A stretch of DNA of 64,000 bases from Pseudomonas sp. ICMP22404. Its GTDB lineage: Bacteria > Pseudomonadota > Gammaproteobacteria > Pseudomonadales > Pseudomonadaceae. Location of the stretch: assembly GCF_006227205.1 (NCBI RefSeq), contig NZ_VCNG01000004.1, forward strand, positions 124,001 to 188,000, in the 5' to 3' direction. The notes under the pieces are model-generated. The model searched no databases. It was given only the letters and a program-made list of their open reading frames with translations, and was not told where the DNA came from. Position numbers and translations under genes: made by a program. Numbering within the stretch: the stretch's first letter is position 1; each line of letters starts with the position of its first letter. Positions 17,209-25,486 of the stretch are shown here, piece by piece.

Positions 17209-18921
17209 TTAGAGGGGCTGAGGTGTCACAACGGCAAAAGCCTGCTGCAGCTCAGACAGACGGGTACGAGCCGCTTCACCGTTCGCTGCCAGACGTTGTT
17301 GTCGTGTCCATCGCCCTTCGTGAATCACTGCGCTGTAGTCCCCGACCTCTGGAATTTGAAGGTGTCTCGGCATGACCGATTGCTTCATTACCAACAAGAC
17401 AAAGCTGGTAAGAATCACGTCCTGAACCGTACGTTCGCCGAGCACAGCATTTAGTAGATGCTCACGCTGGATCATTGGCTGCGTGTCATCGTGAACGATT
17501 ACAAATACAGGGAGATTGAGGTCATGGGAAAGCTCGGTTGCGGCTGCCCAGGAGTAAGTCAGACGATCCCGTAATACATGGAGCTTTGCAAACTCGGCAG
17601 GAAGGTCTTCAGGTTTATGCTCAAGGATTCGGAGCATATCGGCTTCGACTGCTTCATCGATGAATGTCTCTAGCGACCACTCCTCAAGTGACGCATCCAT
17701 TTCTATCCGGTAAACCTCTCCAGAAGAGGTATACCAAACAAGCTCCCCTCCAGCTGCCTCCACCCAAAGATAGGTACAAAGCTGGTAATCGCCATTAAGG
17801 TCCCACCGGATCCTTACATAGCCGAGCTCAGCCCCAGGTTTGATATCCACCTGTTGCGCGGTCACGGAACCACCGCTCTTGTTCCTGACCTCTCCGTACC
17901 CCCGTATAGCCCATTCCAGCGCTTGTCCAACGCGCGTGGATCGTTTGGCATTACTCTGGAAATCCATATTTTCTAGAAGCCGCTGAAGGCGCTCTTTTCG
18001 GTCAGTCGGCGCTGGCTGCAAGTGCCGAGATAGAATCTTGAGCAAGTCAGCCCGCATCAACTCAGGACTCTGGTACCGGTCGCTGACAGAATACGCGAAT
18101 GCCTTATCGAAGAAATTCCGAATGCCACTTCGCTCAAACCCTTCAAAAAATAGCCTCGACTTTTCTCTCTGGTGAGGAAGCTTGTTTTGCCCATCTTTAA
18201 GCTGGGTCGGATTTCTACCAGTGAAGAGATAGAAGAAAATCCCGGCGACCAAAGTGAGATCGGAAACCGGACTGCACTTGTCCAAACTGCCTCCATTCAA
18301 CTCGGGCAGCGACAGAAATCTGTTGCCGAGTTCGTCGCCTTCTCGGGTAAGCGGCGACTGTGCATCACGGCTGTGGTCGAAGGAGATACCAAAGTCGACT
18401 AACACGGGAGACGGTACATCACCATCCTGCATGATAATGTTTTCCGGTTTGATGTCCCTGTGCAGAATTTCGGCTGCATGCGCCTGAGCGACCGTATCCA
18501 GAAGCTGCAGAGTGGTCGTAATCGCCTGATCAAGGCTGACCTTTTGGACCCGATTGCGCCATTGGCGCATGTTGTCGCCTTCGATGAATTCGGTCGCGAT
18601 GTACAGCGTGATGTTCTTGTCCTTATGGCGATCCGTATTAGTCTCAATCAGGCTTGGTACTTCAAGCCCCGCCAGAGATCTGTAAGCCAGAGCCTCCCTA
18701 TAAAATCTTTCGCGTCGCTCACTGTTCTTCCGGCTCTTCTCCTGGATGACTTTTATGAAAGCAATTTTCTGATCACTCTTGCGAATAACCTTGTAACCAA
18801 CACCCTGCCCACCTTCTCCAGCTCCTTTAAGAGTATCCCAGCGTTCCTCGAACGAAGCAGCCTTGACCCATATTTCATTCGGTGACTCTACCTTCACGTT
18901 CCTTGCTCCTGGCTTCCCCAT
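17209..18921 (-). CDS. Ser/Thr protein kinase with an unrecognised C-terminal half
   Basis: A 570-residue protein. The N-terminal 300 residues form a Hanks-type kinase: Gly-rich loop GAGEGGQGVG (33-42), ATP-site Lys in AFIKVI (about 57), catalytic HRDIKPENI (154-162) and VDFG (about 175-178). All catalytic residues are kept, so it should be active. No transmembrane helix is visible, so it is cytoplasmic. Residues about 315-570 match no domain I know; they contain a possible beta-rich sensor (YVRIRWDLNGDYQL) and a helical tail. The gene is convergent with the two giant genes, separated by 237 bp. No partner phosphatase is seen. Such kinases occur in regulatory, secretion and defence loci; which applies here is open. 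Confidence 0.88.
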   Translation of the reverse strand: MGKPGARNVKVESPNEIWVKAASFEERWDTLKGAGEGGQGVGYKVIRKSDQKIAFIKVIQEKSRKNSERRERFYREALAYRSLAGLEVPSLIETNTDRHKDKNITLYIATEFIEGDNMRQWRNRVQKVSLDQAITTTLQLLDTVAQAHAAEILHRDIKPENIIMQDGDVPSPVLVDFGISFDHSRDAQSPLTREGDELGNRFLSLPELNGGSLDKCSPVSDLTLVAGIFFYLFTGRNPTQLKDGQNKLPHQREKSRLFFEGFERSGIRNFFDKAFAYSVSDRYQSPELMRADLLKILSRHLQPAPTDRKERLQRLLENMDFQSNAKRSTRVGQALEWAIRGYGEVRNKSGGSVTAQQVDIKPGAELGYVRIRWDLNGDYQLCTYLWVEAAGGELVWYTSSGEVYRIEMDASLEEWSLETFIDEAVEADMLRILEHKPEDLPAEFAKLHVLRDRLTYSWAAATELSHDLNLPVFVIVHDDTQPMIQREHLLNAVLGERTVQDVILTSFVLLVMKQSVMPRHLQIPEVGDYSAVIHEGRWTRQQRLAANGEAARTRLSELQQAFAVVTPQPL

Positions 18922-19273
18922 TTGGGGTTATCTTACTCGGTGAGTCGGCTTTGTATGGAGTTGTAGGGCCAGTTCAGTATCTGGTGGCCGGCTCTTGATT
19001 TCAGGCGTAGAAAGCGTCTTCGCACTAACTCTGAATCTCCATGCTCCGTGTTGCCTTCTGCTTCGCTTAACAGCATCGGCATCCCGGATTTCTGATTTGC
19101 GGCTCAATGGCTGGCCCATCGGTTTCCCGTGTCAACGCTTCACCCTGCACCTCACAGTGCAACATGCATCACTCGAGGGTTGGTTGATTCGCAATTTCTT
19201 ACCAGTATCGAACTTTCATCGATTATCTTCCGCCAGCTTTAACTGGCACACATCGCCTCCGCCATATTTGTAC

Positions 19274-19305
19274 CGACAAAGCCCTGATTATTCAGGGCTT
19301 TGTCG
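19274..19305. terminator. Strong symmetrical hairpin
   Basis: A perfect 14-bp stem (CGACAAAGCCCTGA and its complement) with a 4-base loop TTAT. T-rich sequence follows on the plus strand (TTTCTGTGATTTGG). It may end transcription from either side, or mark a former integrase-flanking structure. Confidence 0.6.
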
Positions 19306-19330
19306 TTTCTGTGATTTGGTAAAAAGCCCC

Positions 19331-19351
19331 AGCCCACACTTCAGCCCACAC
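19331..19351 (-). repeat. Pair of 9-bp direct repeats, mirror of the pair at 4871-4891
   Basis: AGCCCACAC occurs twice with a 12-bp period; on the minus strand it reads GTGTGGGCT. Sequence type, period and orientation resemble the GTGGGGGTA pair next to the integrase, as expected if they are arm sites near the two ends of an element or of related elements. Confidence 0.45.
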
Positions 19352-19518
19352 CTTGGACGAAGTCTTGCTTTTCGACCAGCGGCTAGTTTTTTGAAGGCCT
19401 ATTGCCCGCACCTACATTCCTGAGACACGGGCTCCGGGGTGGTTCTCGTAGAAAGCGCCGGAATGGATGTAGAGATCGCGACTTCCCATCGACGCAGCCC
19501 AACAAATTACACACAAAC

Positions 19519-19547
19519 AAAAACGCCGCTCAGTAAGCGGCGTTTTT
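19519..19547. terminator. Bidirectional intrinsic terminator
   Basis: AAAAACGCCGCT, a 5-base loop, then AGCGGCGTTTTT: a 12-bp stem with A and T runs at both ends. It lies 7 bp beyond the CCA end of the tRNA-Gly relic, which is where the tRNA's own terminator would be. Confidence 0.8.
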
Positions 19548-19554
19548 GTGTATT

Positions 19555-19575
19555 TGGAGAGGGAAACGAGACTCG
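19555..19575 (-). other. tRNA-Gly(GCC) 3' relic
   Basis: The 21 bases match the last 21 bases of proteobacterial tRNA-Gly(GCC), read on the minus strand, at 20 positions; the mismatch is in the acceptor stem. The match breaks in the T-loop, and no further tRNA follows. tRNA-Gly 3' ends are known targets of genomic islands such as ICEclc, so this is a likely attachment scar with the inserted DNA on its right. Confidence 0.55.
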
Positions 19576-19907
19576 CATCTGGTGTCCGACCCGTTGAAAT
19601 CTAAGGGTTTTCTTTTCTTTCCGAAGCCGGAAAATACTTAATCCTGGACTTGTTTCTGGGATGTTTCAAGAGCAAAAAAAGGGGTAACTCCAAGCAAGGC
19701 TATTGGATTCTCCCCATAGCCAATGGACGAACGATCATCAAGCTGGCAGTGTCATTTTCACAGGTGCCGCAGGGAATGAGTCCCTCCCCCTAAAAAGACG
19801 TCCCAACCTCCCCCGCTCACCAGTCAACTCACAACCGACGAATATCGACCACCGCAGGCAACTCTTGGGGTTGGAGACCATGAGCAGATGTTCTGGATCC
19901 CACCCTC

Positions 19908-20231
19908 TCAGGATCGATGGCCGCTCGGAAGGGTCACGTGCAGCGTAGCTGCGGGAACCGGGGTGACGGACGCCGCCAAATCGGTAGCCGGTGTCGCCAT
20001 GCTGTCGCTGGACTCGGTACGCTGCTTAGCCATGGACAATGTCCTGACCTCATCCAGTGCGGCAGTAATCACCCTATCAGGCGCCGATGCCAGCAGGTCC
20101 TGAGGCCTTTTACCGCTCAGAAAACTGTGATCTGACCGGAACCAGTAAGCCATACCCCAGCCGCCCTTGTGGCCACCGAAAGCCTTAATGACTTTGGCTA
20201 GTGCCGCCGTCCGAAAACTGCCAGCCATCAC
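19908..20231 (-). CDS. Possible MbcA/ParS-type antitoxin remnant
   Basis: A 107-residue frame. The part reading WFRSDHSFLSGKRPQDLLAS resembles the C-terminal toxin-binding segment of Xre/MbcA/ParS-type antitoxins (DUF2384), where a W-F motif is followed by R-P-x-D-L-L. The N-terminal DNA-binding part expected for a full antitoxin is absent, and no RES-type toxin frame follows. No strong ribosome-binding site is seen. It could be a truncated antitoxin left at an island border, or a small orphan gene. The assignment is by motif only. Confidence 0.4.
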   Translation of the reverse strand: MMAGSFRTAALAKVIKAFGGHKGGWGMAYWFRSDHSFLSGKRPQDLLASAPDRVITAALDEVRTLSMAKQRTESSDSMATPATDLAASVTPVPAATLHVTLPSGHRS

Positions 20232-20443
20232 CCCTTGAGTTAGTTCCGCTTGTCATGCCTACCAGCGCCGCATCTGAGGACCGAGTCGCTCGAGCAGAAA
20301 CCGGCGGCTGAACCGTCGCGAGTAAGCGACGTCAGTGGGCGCCCGCCCTTCCCATTGAGAACATCCCAACGCTACCACCGGCCAACGCGCCCACCTCACT
20401 CGAACAACAAAAGTTCACGGCCCCCATAAGAGCAGCACCTGGA

Positions 20444-22882
20444 TCAAACGTGCTCGCTTAGCTCGGCATGCTCACCAGCCGCGGCTGGCAACGGGGCCGC
20501 CTTCAAATCATTCGAAAAAACCTCACTTCCGATGTGGCGCGCTGGACGTACCCGCAACACAGTCGCCAGGGCAGGAATCAGTACGATCGCACCGATCATG
20601 TTCCACAAGAACATGAATGCCAGTAGCAATCCCATGTCAGCCTGGAACTTGATATCAGAGAACACCCAGGCCGCGACTCCGACAGCCAGGGTCGCGCCAG
20701 TAAAGGCAATTGCCAGCCCGGTGGAACACATCGTCTGGAAGTACGCCTGCTTCAGTGATACACCTTTTTCCAGATAGCTTTCCAAGCGGTTGTAGAGATA
20801 GATGCCGTAATCCACCCCAATCCCGACACCCAGCGTGATGACAGGCAACGTCGCTACTTTTACACCTAGACCGAGCTTGGTCATGATTGCTTCGCATAGC
20901 AACGAAGAGGTGAGCAACGGGACAATCACGCACAAGGTCACTTTGAAAGAGCGGAACTCGAGCAACACCAGCAACGAGACGATCCCGTAAACCAGCAGCA
21001 GCATTGGCACCCAGGCAGAGTGCACCACCTCGTTGGTTGCCGCCTCGATGCCGGCGTTGCCCGCTGCTAACAGGATCTCGGTATGGGCGTTGGCATTCTC
21101 CGACACAAACCTCTTGACCGTGGCCACCACGGCATCCAGCGTGCCTGCCTTGTGATCGCTCAGGTAGGCGATGACCGGCAACATGGAGCAGTCGTCGTTG
21201 TAGAGTGACTGGGGGATCGACGAATGCGCACCGTTGGCGACATATCGGTTGCGCGTGGTCGTGGCCCATTTTTCATTGCCGCCATTGCGCCCGGCAATGA
21301 CCTGACGCTGGACATTGAACAGCGAGGTCGTGCTCTGTACGCCGGGGGTTTCTTCCAGGGCCCACTGCAGCCGCGTCACCGTGGATGCAACCGGGTAGGA
21401 GGCACATTCGCCCGGTTTCGTCTTGACCATTGCAACGAAAACATCGGAGCTGGTCGAGTAGTTCTGCGTAACGTATCGGGTGTCCAGGTTATAGACCGAG
21501 TTGGGACGCAACTCAGGCGCACCGGGATCCAGGTCGCCGATCTGCAGGTCGCGGCTGACGGCAAACGCCCAAACTGAAATCCCCGCGGCGATCGCCACTG
21601 CACAAGCGGCCACGCGCGGCTCGGTCAGGCGCGACAGGCCATGCTGCAGGCGATGCCTGCCCTGGCTGCGCGCGAGGGCGTGCTTCAGCCCGTTCGCCGA
21701 CAGCCCCGTGTACGACATCAGTACGGGCAGCAGGAACATCTTGGTGAAGATGATCACGGCCACGCCGACACTGGCGCTGATGGCCATTTCGCGGATCACG
21801 CCGATGTCGATCACCAACATCGTCGAGAACCCCACCACATTGCACAACAGCGCGACAGTGCCTGGCACGAACAGCAAGCGGAACGTCGCCTTGGCCGCAT
21901 CAATCCTGCTTTCACCGCTGAGGCTGTGGCTCGCCAGGGTATTCACGTTCTGCATGGCGTGCGACACGCCGATGGCAAAGGTCAGGAAAGGCACCAGGAC
22001 CGAGTAAGGATCAAGGCCAAAACCGAGCATGCGCATGGTACCCAGGTGCCAGACCACCGCCAGCAAGCAGCAGCCGATGGTGCTCAGCGTGGTCCTCCAG
22101 CAGCGCGAGTACAGGTAGACCAACGCAGTGGTCAACATAATGGTGATGAGGAAAAACAAGCCGATGCTTTCCGCGCCCTTGATCAGGTCGCCAATCAACT
22201 TGGCGAAGCCGACTACGTGGATCTCGATATCCGCCGAGCCGTATTTGTCGCGTACCAGTTTTTCGAGGCGCTCGGAAAACAAGCCGTAGTCCAGTCGTTC
22301 GCCAGTGTCGGGGTCGTTCTCCAGCAGCGGAACCATGATCACTGAAGAGGCGTGATCGTTACCAACGAGCTGCCCGACCAGGCCAGCCTTGAGCACATTG
22401 TCCCGCACGGCCGCCAAATCGTCGGCGGTTCCGGCAAAGGCTACAGGCACCACCCGCCCTGATAGCAGGCCCTTCTCGGTGGACTCCATCCAGAGGCTGT
22501 TCGGCGTCGTCAGCGAACGCAGGTTGCCGCGATCGACGCCTGGGATATAGAACACCTCATCGGTGACCCTCTTGATCAGCTCGATGTAGTCGTGACGATA
22601 GATATCGCCCTCCCGGACCTGGACCACAATGCGTACCGTGTTCGCCAACGGGCGCAGCTCGTTCTCGAAATTCAGGTAGTTGAGGATGAACGAATGGTTG
22701 GCCGGCACCATCTTGGCAAAACTGGCGTTGGGCCTGATCTGCGCGGCCTGCCAAACCATGAGCACGGAGATACCGGCAAAGAAGAGCAGCCAGAGCGTGC
22801 GATGGGCAAATAGAAAATGCTCGGCTACCCGTTCAATTCGACTGATGGCACCCCGGTTGGGTGCGCCTGTAGTGTTTTTCAT
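20444..22882 (-). CDS. RND-superfamily (MMPL) transporter
   Basis: An 812-residue inner-membrane protein with the two-fold RND plan: a membrane segment near residue 35, a large periplasmic loop, a helix bundle (about 225-380), a second segment and loop from about 420, and a final bundle to about 785. The motif GVGIGVDYGIYLYNRLE in the second bundle carries the conserved Asp-Tyr of MMPL proteins. MMPL-type members move lipids, hopanoids and other hydrophobic molecules using the proton gradient. Its start codon overlaps the stop of the Ycf48-like gene by one base (TAATG on the minus strand), so the two are translationally coupled. Together with the next two genes upstream it forms an envelope module often found beside catabolic genes for hydrophobic substrates. 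Confidence 0.9.
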   Translation of the reverse strand: MKNTTGAPNRGAISRIERVAEHFLFAHRTLWLLFFAGISVLMVWQAAQIRPNASFAKMVPANHSFILNYLNFENELRPLANTVRIVVQVREGDIYRHDYIELIKRVTDEVFYIPGVDRGNLRSLTTPNSLWMESTEKGLLSGRVVPVAFAGTADDLAAVRDNVLKAGLVGQLVGNDHASSVIMVPLLENDPDTGERLDYGLFSERLEKLVRDKYGSADIEIHVVGFAKLIGDLIKGAESIGLFFLITIMLTTALVYLYSRCWRTTLSTIGCCLLAVVWHLGTMRMLGFGLDPYSVLVPFLTFAIGVSHAMQNVNTLASHSLSGESRIDAAKATFRLLFVPGTVALLCNVVGFSTMLVIDIGVIREMAISASVGVAVIIFTKMFLLPVLMSYTGLSANGLKHALARSQGRHRLQHGLSRLTEPRVAACAVAIAAGISVWAFAVSRDLQIGDLDPGAPELRPNSVYNLDTRYVTQNYSTSSDVFVAMVKTKPGECASYPVASTVTRLQWALEETPGVQSTTSLFNVQRQVIAGRNGGNEKWATTTRNRYVANGAHSSIPQSLYNDDCSMLPVIAYLSDHKAGTLDAVVATVKRFVSENANAHTEILLAAGNAGIEAATNEVVHSAWVPMLLLVYGIVSLLVLLEFRSFKVTLCVIVPLLTSSLLCEAIMTKLGLGVKVATLPVITLGVGIGVDYGIYLYNRLESYLEKGVSLKQAYFQTMCSTGLAIAFTGATLAVGVAAWVFSDIKFQADMGLLLAFMFLWNMIGAIVLIPALATVLRVRPARHIGSEVFSNDLKAAPLPAAAGEHAELSEHV

Positions 22883-24060
22883 TAACGATCCGCCATGCCA
22901 AATTTGAGCGCCTGGCGCTTGATGCCATTGGCACCCACCAGGAAGATTCCTGCCCGCTCAGTCGACGCGCACATTCCTGAAACCCGTGTCAGTGAGGACG
23001 CCTGGCCCAGCGCCAGGAACGAGCGGCCATTTTTGTCGCTGACAATCAGTTGCCCGTCCTGATTGACCAGTAGCGCAGTGCCGTCGGCTTGGCGAACCGC
23101 GTCGACGATCGCCTTGCCGGTCGGGCTGTGCACACTGCGCCAATGCTCACCCCGGTCGCCAGAGACAAACAGGTGGCCGCCGAAGCCGTAGGCGACCAGG
23201 GTGTCTGCCGTCAGCGCCAGCACACCGTAGATGTGCCCCTCGTAGTCGAGATTGACACGCGTCCACGAACCGCCTGCGTCACGGGAGATGAACAGCGTCC
23301 CCGCTTCGGCCGCGACGAACAGCTCGCCGTCCCCGCCCCTGGAGATAGCATTCAGGTGCAGCCCTTCCGGATTGTCCAGCCGGTCGCCGATGAATGCCCA
23401 GCGCGTGCCCCCGTCGCGAGTCTCGAATACTTGACCAAACGCACCGACGGCGAAACCATGCTGTGTATCGGTGAAGGCGATGCCGAACAACGGCTGTGAA
23501 GGTCCGGCCTGATCCGCCGCTTCAACATCGGCCAGGCGCTCGTTCGCGGCCTCCTGCAACAGTTCGACCTGCTCTGGTTCGCCGTTGGCCTTCGCCGCCT
23601 GCTCGACCTGGGCCTTGGCGCTGCTCAGCATCAGGCTGTTGGCTGCGTAACCGTCGAACTTGAGCATCCATGTAGCCCCGGCATCCTGCGTCGAAAGGAT
23701 CACCCCATCGTGCCCAACCGCCCAGCCGTGCGTTGCGTCGACCGCAGTGACGGCAGTGAGCATCACCGAGGTAGGGCTCACCGCCTGCTGCCAAGTCTGG
23801 CCGGCGTCGTCGGAATAGATCACCAGCCCCATTTCGCCGACCGCGACGATGCGCTGGGCAAAGTTCGCCACGGCAATCAGTCGCTTATTCTCGCCATGAG
23901 CGGTCGCGGGTGCAGGGCGGGCTAGAAGATCCACGGCGGGATCGAGATTGCCTTTAAACGAAGCAAATACCGGTGCGCCCCCTACCATGAGCAGCGCGAA
24001 GGTCAGCGTGCCCACTAGATTACGCAACGCGTGCGCCGGGCGGCCAAATGGCTTCAACAT
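22882..24060 (-). CDS. Exported Ycf48/BNR-like beta-propeller protein
   Basis: A 392-residue protein with a signal peptide (hydrophobic stretch about 15-34, cleavage near VFAS). The rest holds repeated blades with motifs such as YSDDAGQTWQQ, TQDAGATWML, TRDGGTRWAF, SRDAGGSWTR and SGDRGEHWRS, the Asp-box pattern of BNR and Ycf48/HCF136 propellers. An insertion around residues 150-185 is helical. In photosynthetic cells Ycf48 helps assemble photosystem II; this role does not apply here. In pseudomonads such proteins accompany an RND transporter, DUF1329 and DUF1302 proteins. A periplasmic assembly or ligand-handling role is plausible. Confidence 0.85.
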   Translation of the reverse strand: MLKPFGRPAHALRNLVGTLTFALLMVGGAPVFASFKGNLDPAVDLLARPAPATAHGENKRLIAVANFAQRIVAVGEMGLVIYSDDAGQTWQQAVSPTSVMLTAVTAVDATHGWAVGHDGVILSTQDAGATWMLKFDGYAANSLMLSSAKAQVEQAAKANGEPEQVELLQEAANERLADVEAADQAGPSQPLFGIAFTDTQHGFAVGAFGQVFETRDGGTRWAFIGDRLDNPEGLHLNAISRGGDGELFVAAEAGTLFISRDAGGSWTRVNLDYEGHIYGVLALTADTLVAYGFGGHLFVSGDRGEHWRSVHSPTGKAIVDAVRQADGTALLVNQDGQLIVSDKNGRSFLALGQASSLTRVSGMCASTERAGIFLVGANGIKRQALKFGMADR

Positions 24061-24126
24061 GATCTAGACCCCTGGAAAAAAACCTGGCGCGACGCAGGCT
24101 GCGCTTCGCGCCCTCACTCAACAAGC

Positions 24127-25470
24127 TCAGTTACGCTTCAGGACACCCGTGCTGAAATCCTCCAGGCCCAGCGCGGCGTTCCATTCGATTGGAGGTTCTT
24201 CGTTAGTCAACGCACTCGAGTAATAGCGACGCGACTGCAGGTCATACTGGCTGGTGCCTGCCATCCAGAACGTCGGCGCGTCGTAGTACTGCACGCCATA
24301 CAATTCCTTGACCCGCCACAGCTCGCCGCGGCCGTCATATTGGTCGCCGTGGGCGATCTGCCAGGAATCTTCATCCACGAAGAACACGCGCTTTGCATAG
24401 ATGTGGCTAGCCCCGGGCTTGAGGGTGCCCTCCACTACCCACACCCGGTGCAACTCGTAGCGCACAAGGTCCTGGTTTATCACGTTGGGCTTGATGATCT
24501 CGCTGTACTTCAAGCTCTTGTCGGTCAGCTTGTAGTTGTTGTAGGCGATATACATCTCTCGCGTGCCAAGCAACTTGAAGTCGTAGCGATCGGGCGCACC
24601 GTTATAGCCGTCGTAGTCGTCAGTGGTGGCCAGCGCATCCGACCCGGTCGAGGGATTGTCGTAGGCGATCTCTGGCGCGCGCAGCACGCGCCGTGAACCG
24701 GGGTTGTACACCCACGCCTTGCGCGGCTGCTTGACCTGGTCGATCGACTCGTGAATGAGGACGTTCTCGCCGGCGATGCTTGACGGCGCGGTGAAGGTCG
24801 CCCTGTACATGAACAACAGGTTCTCCGGCGGATGCTCCATCGAAATGGGATAGAACAGCCGCTCCACCGAGCGCAATGGCGTGAAAGCGCCATTGGCCTG
24901 GACCGGGAAGTTGGTCTGGTAGCGCACCACGCCGCGGGTGCGGTAGCGGAAGGCGTTGTTCCAGATCACCTCAACGCCGTTCTTGGGCAGCGGAAACGGC
25001 ACCGAGCTCTTGGACACGTTGATCACGTTGTTGCCGCCATTCGCCGTATCGGCATTTGCCGCCTCGGCCTTCACCGCATCGTAGACAGTCTGCGGATAGC
25101 CCGCCGAACGTCGGGTCGGGTAGATGTTCATCTTGTACTCGGGATACTTCTGCAGCAGCGCCAGTTGCCCAGGTGCCAGCTTGTCCCGGTACTGCGCGGC
25201 ATTGGCTGCAGTGATGGTGAACAATGGCTTGTCTGCCGAAAAGGGGTCGAGCCAGCCCTTTTTCACGTCGAAGCCAGCGGGAGGCTGGGTAATGCCGCCG
25301 TTCCATGGGGGGATGCTACCGTCGGCATTGCCGGCCATTTTTGCGCCTATAGGCGTCAAATCCTGACCGAGGTGCGCCAGTTCTTCAGGCGTTGCCTTGG
25401 CGAAGCTCGGCAGCGAAATGACCAGCAGGAATGCAGCCAGCGAGAAAGGTAAAATCATCTTGTTATGCAT
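24127..25470 (-). CDS. DUF1329 outer-membrane lipoprotein-sorting-like protein
   Basis: The ATG at 25470 is chosen because GGAGAAG precedes it; the longer frame to 25530 adds a 20-residue non-signal extension. The 447-residue product starts with a signal peptide (cleavage near SFAKA) and carries the DUF1329 pattern: PPWNGGITQPPAG early, later YNPGSRRVLRAPEIAYDNP and a C-terminal part ending in FSTGVLKRN. DUF1329 proteins have a LolB/LolA-like fold by family knowledge, and are periplasmic partners of DUF1302 proteins. The gene follows the DUF1302 gene by 16 bp. Confidence 0.9.
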   Translation of the reverse strand: MHNKMILPFSLAAFLLVISLPSFAKATPEELAHLGQDLTPIGAKMAGNADGSIPPWNGGITQPPAGFDVKKGWLDPFSADKPLFTITAANAAQYRDKLAPGQLALLQKYPEYKMNIYPTRRSAGYPQTVYDAVKAEAANADTANGGNNVINVSKSSVPFPLPKNGVEVIWNNAFRYRTRGVVRYQTNFPVQANGAFTPLRSVERLFYPISMEHPPENLLFMYRATFTAPSSIAGENVLIHESIDQVKQPRKAWVYNPGSRRVLRAPEIAYDNPSTGSDALATTDDYDGYNGAPDRYDFKLLGTREMYIAYNNYKLTDKSLKYSEIIKPNVINQDLVRYELHRVWVVEGTLKPGASHIYAKRVFFVDEDSWQIAHGDQYDGRGELWRVKELYGVQYYDAPTFWMAGTSQYDLQSRRYYSSALTNEEPPIEWNAALGLEDFSTGVLKRN

Positions 25471-25486
25471 TGTCTTCTCCGCAATG

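Larger units (their letters stand above)
18922..19907. other. Gene-poor junction region
   Basis: Nearly 1 kb with no supported gene. It contains two strong hairpins (19274-19305 and 19519-19547), a pair of direct repeats (19331-19351) and a tRNA-Gly 3' relic (19555-19575), each listed separately. Short open frames here have no ribosome-binding site or family. It has the character of an element border. Confidence 0.55.

Noticed and set aside
19703-19948. Small plus-strand open frame as a gene
   Set aside because: No ribosome-binding site, odd composition, and it overlaps the antitoxin-like fragment on the other strand.
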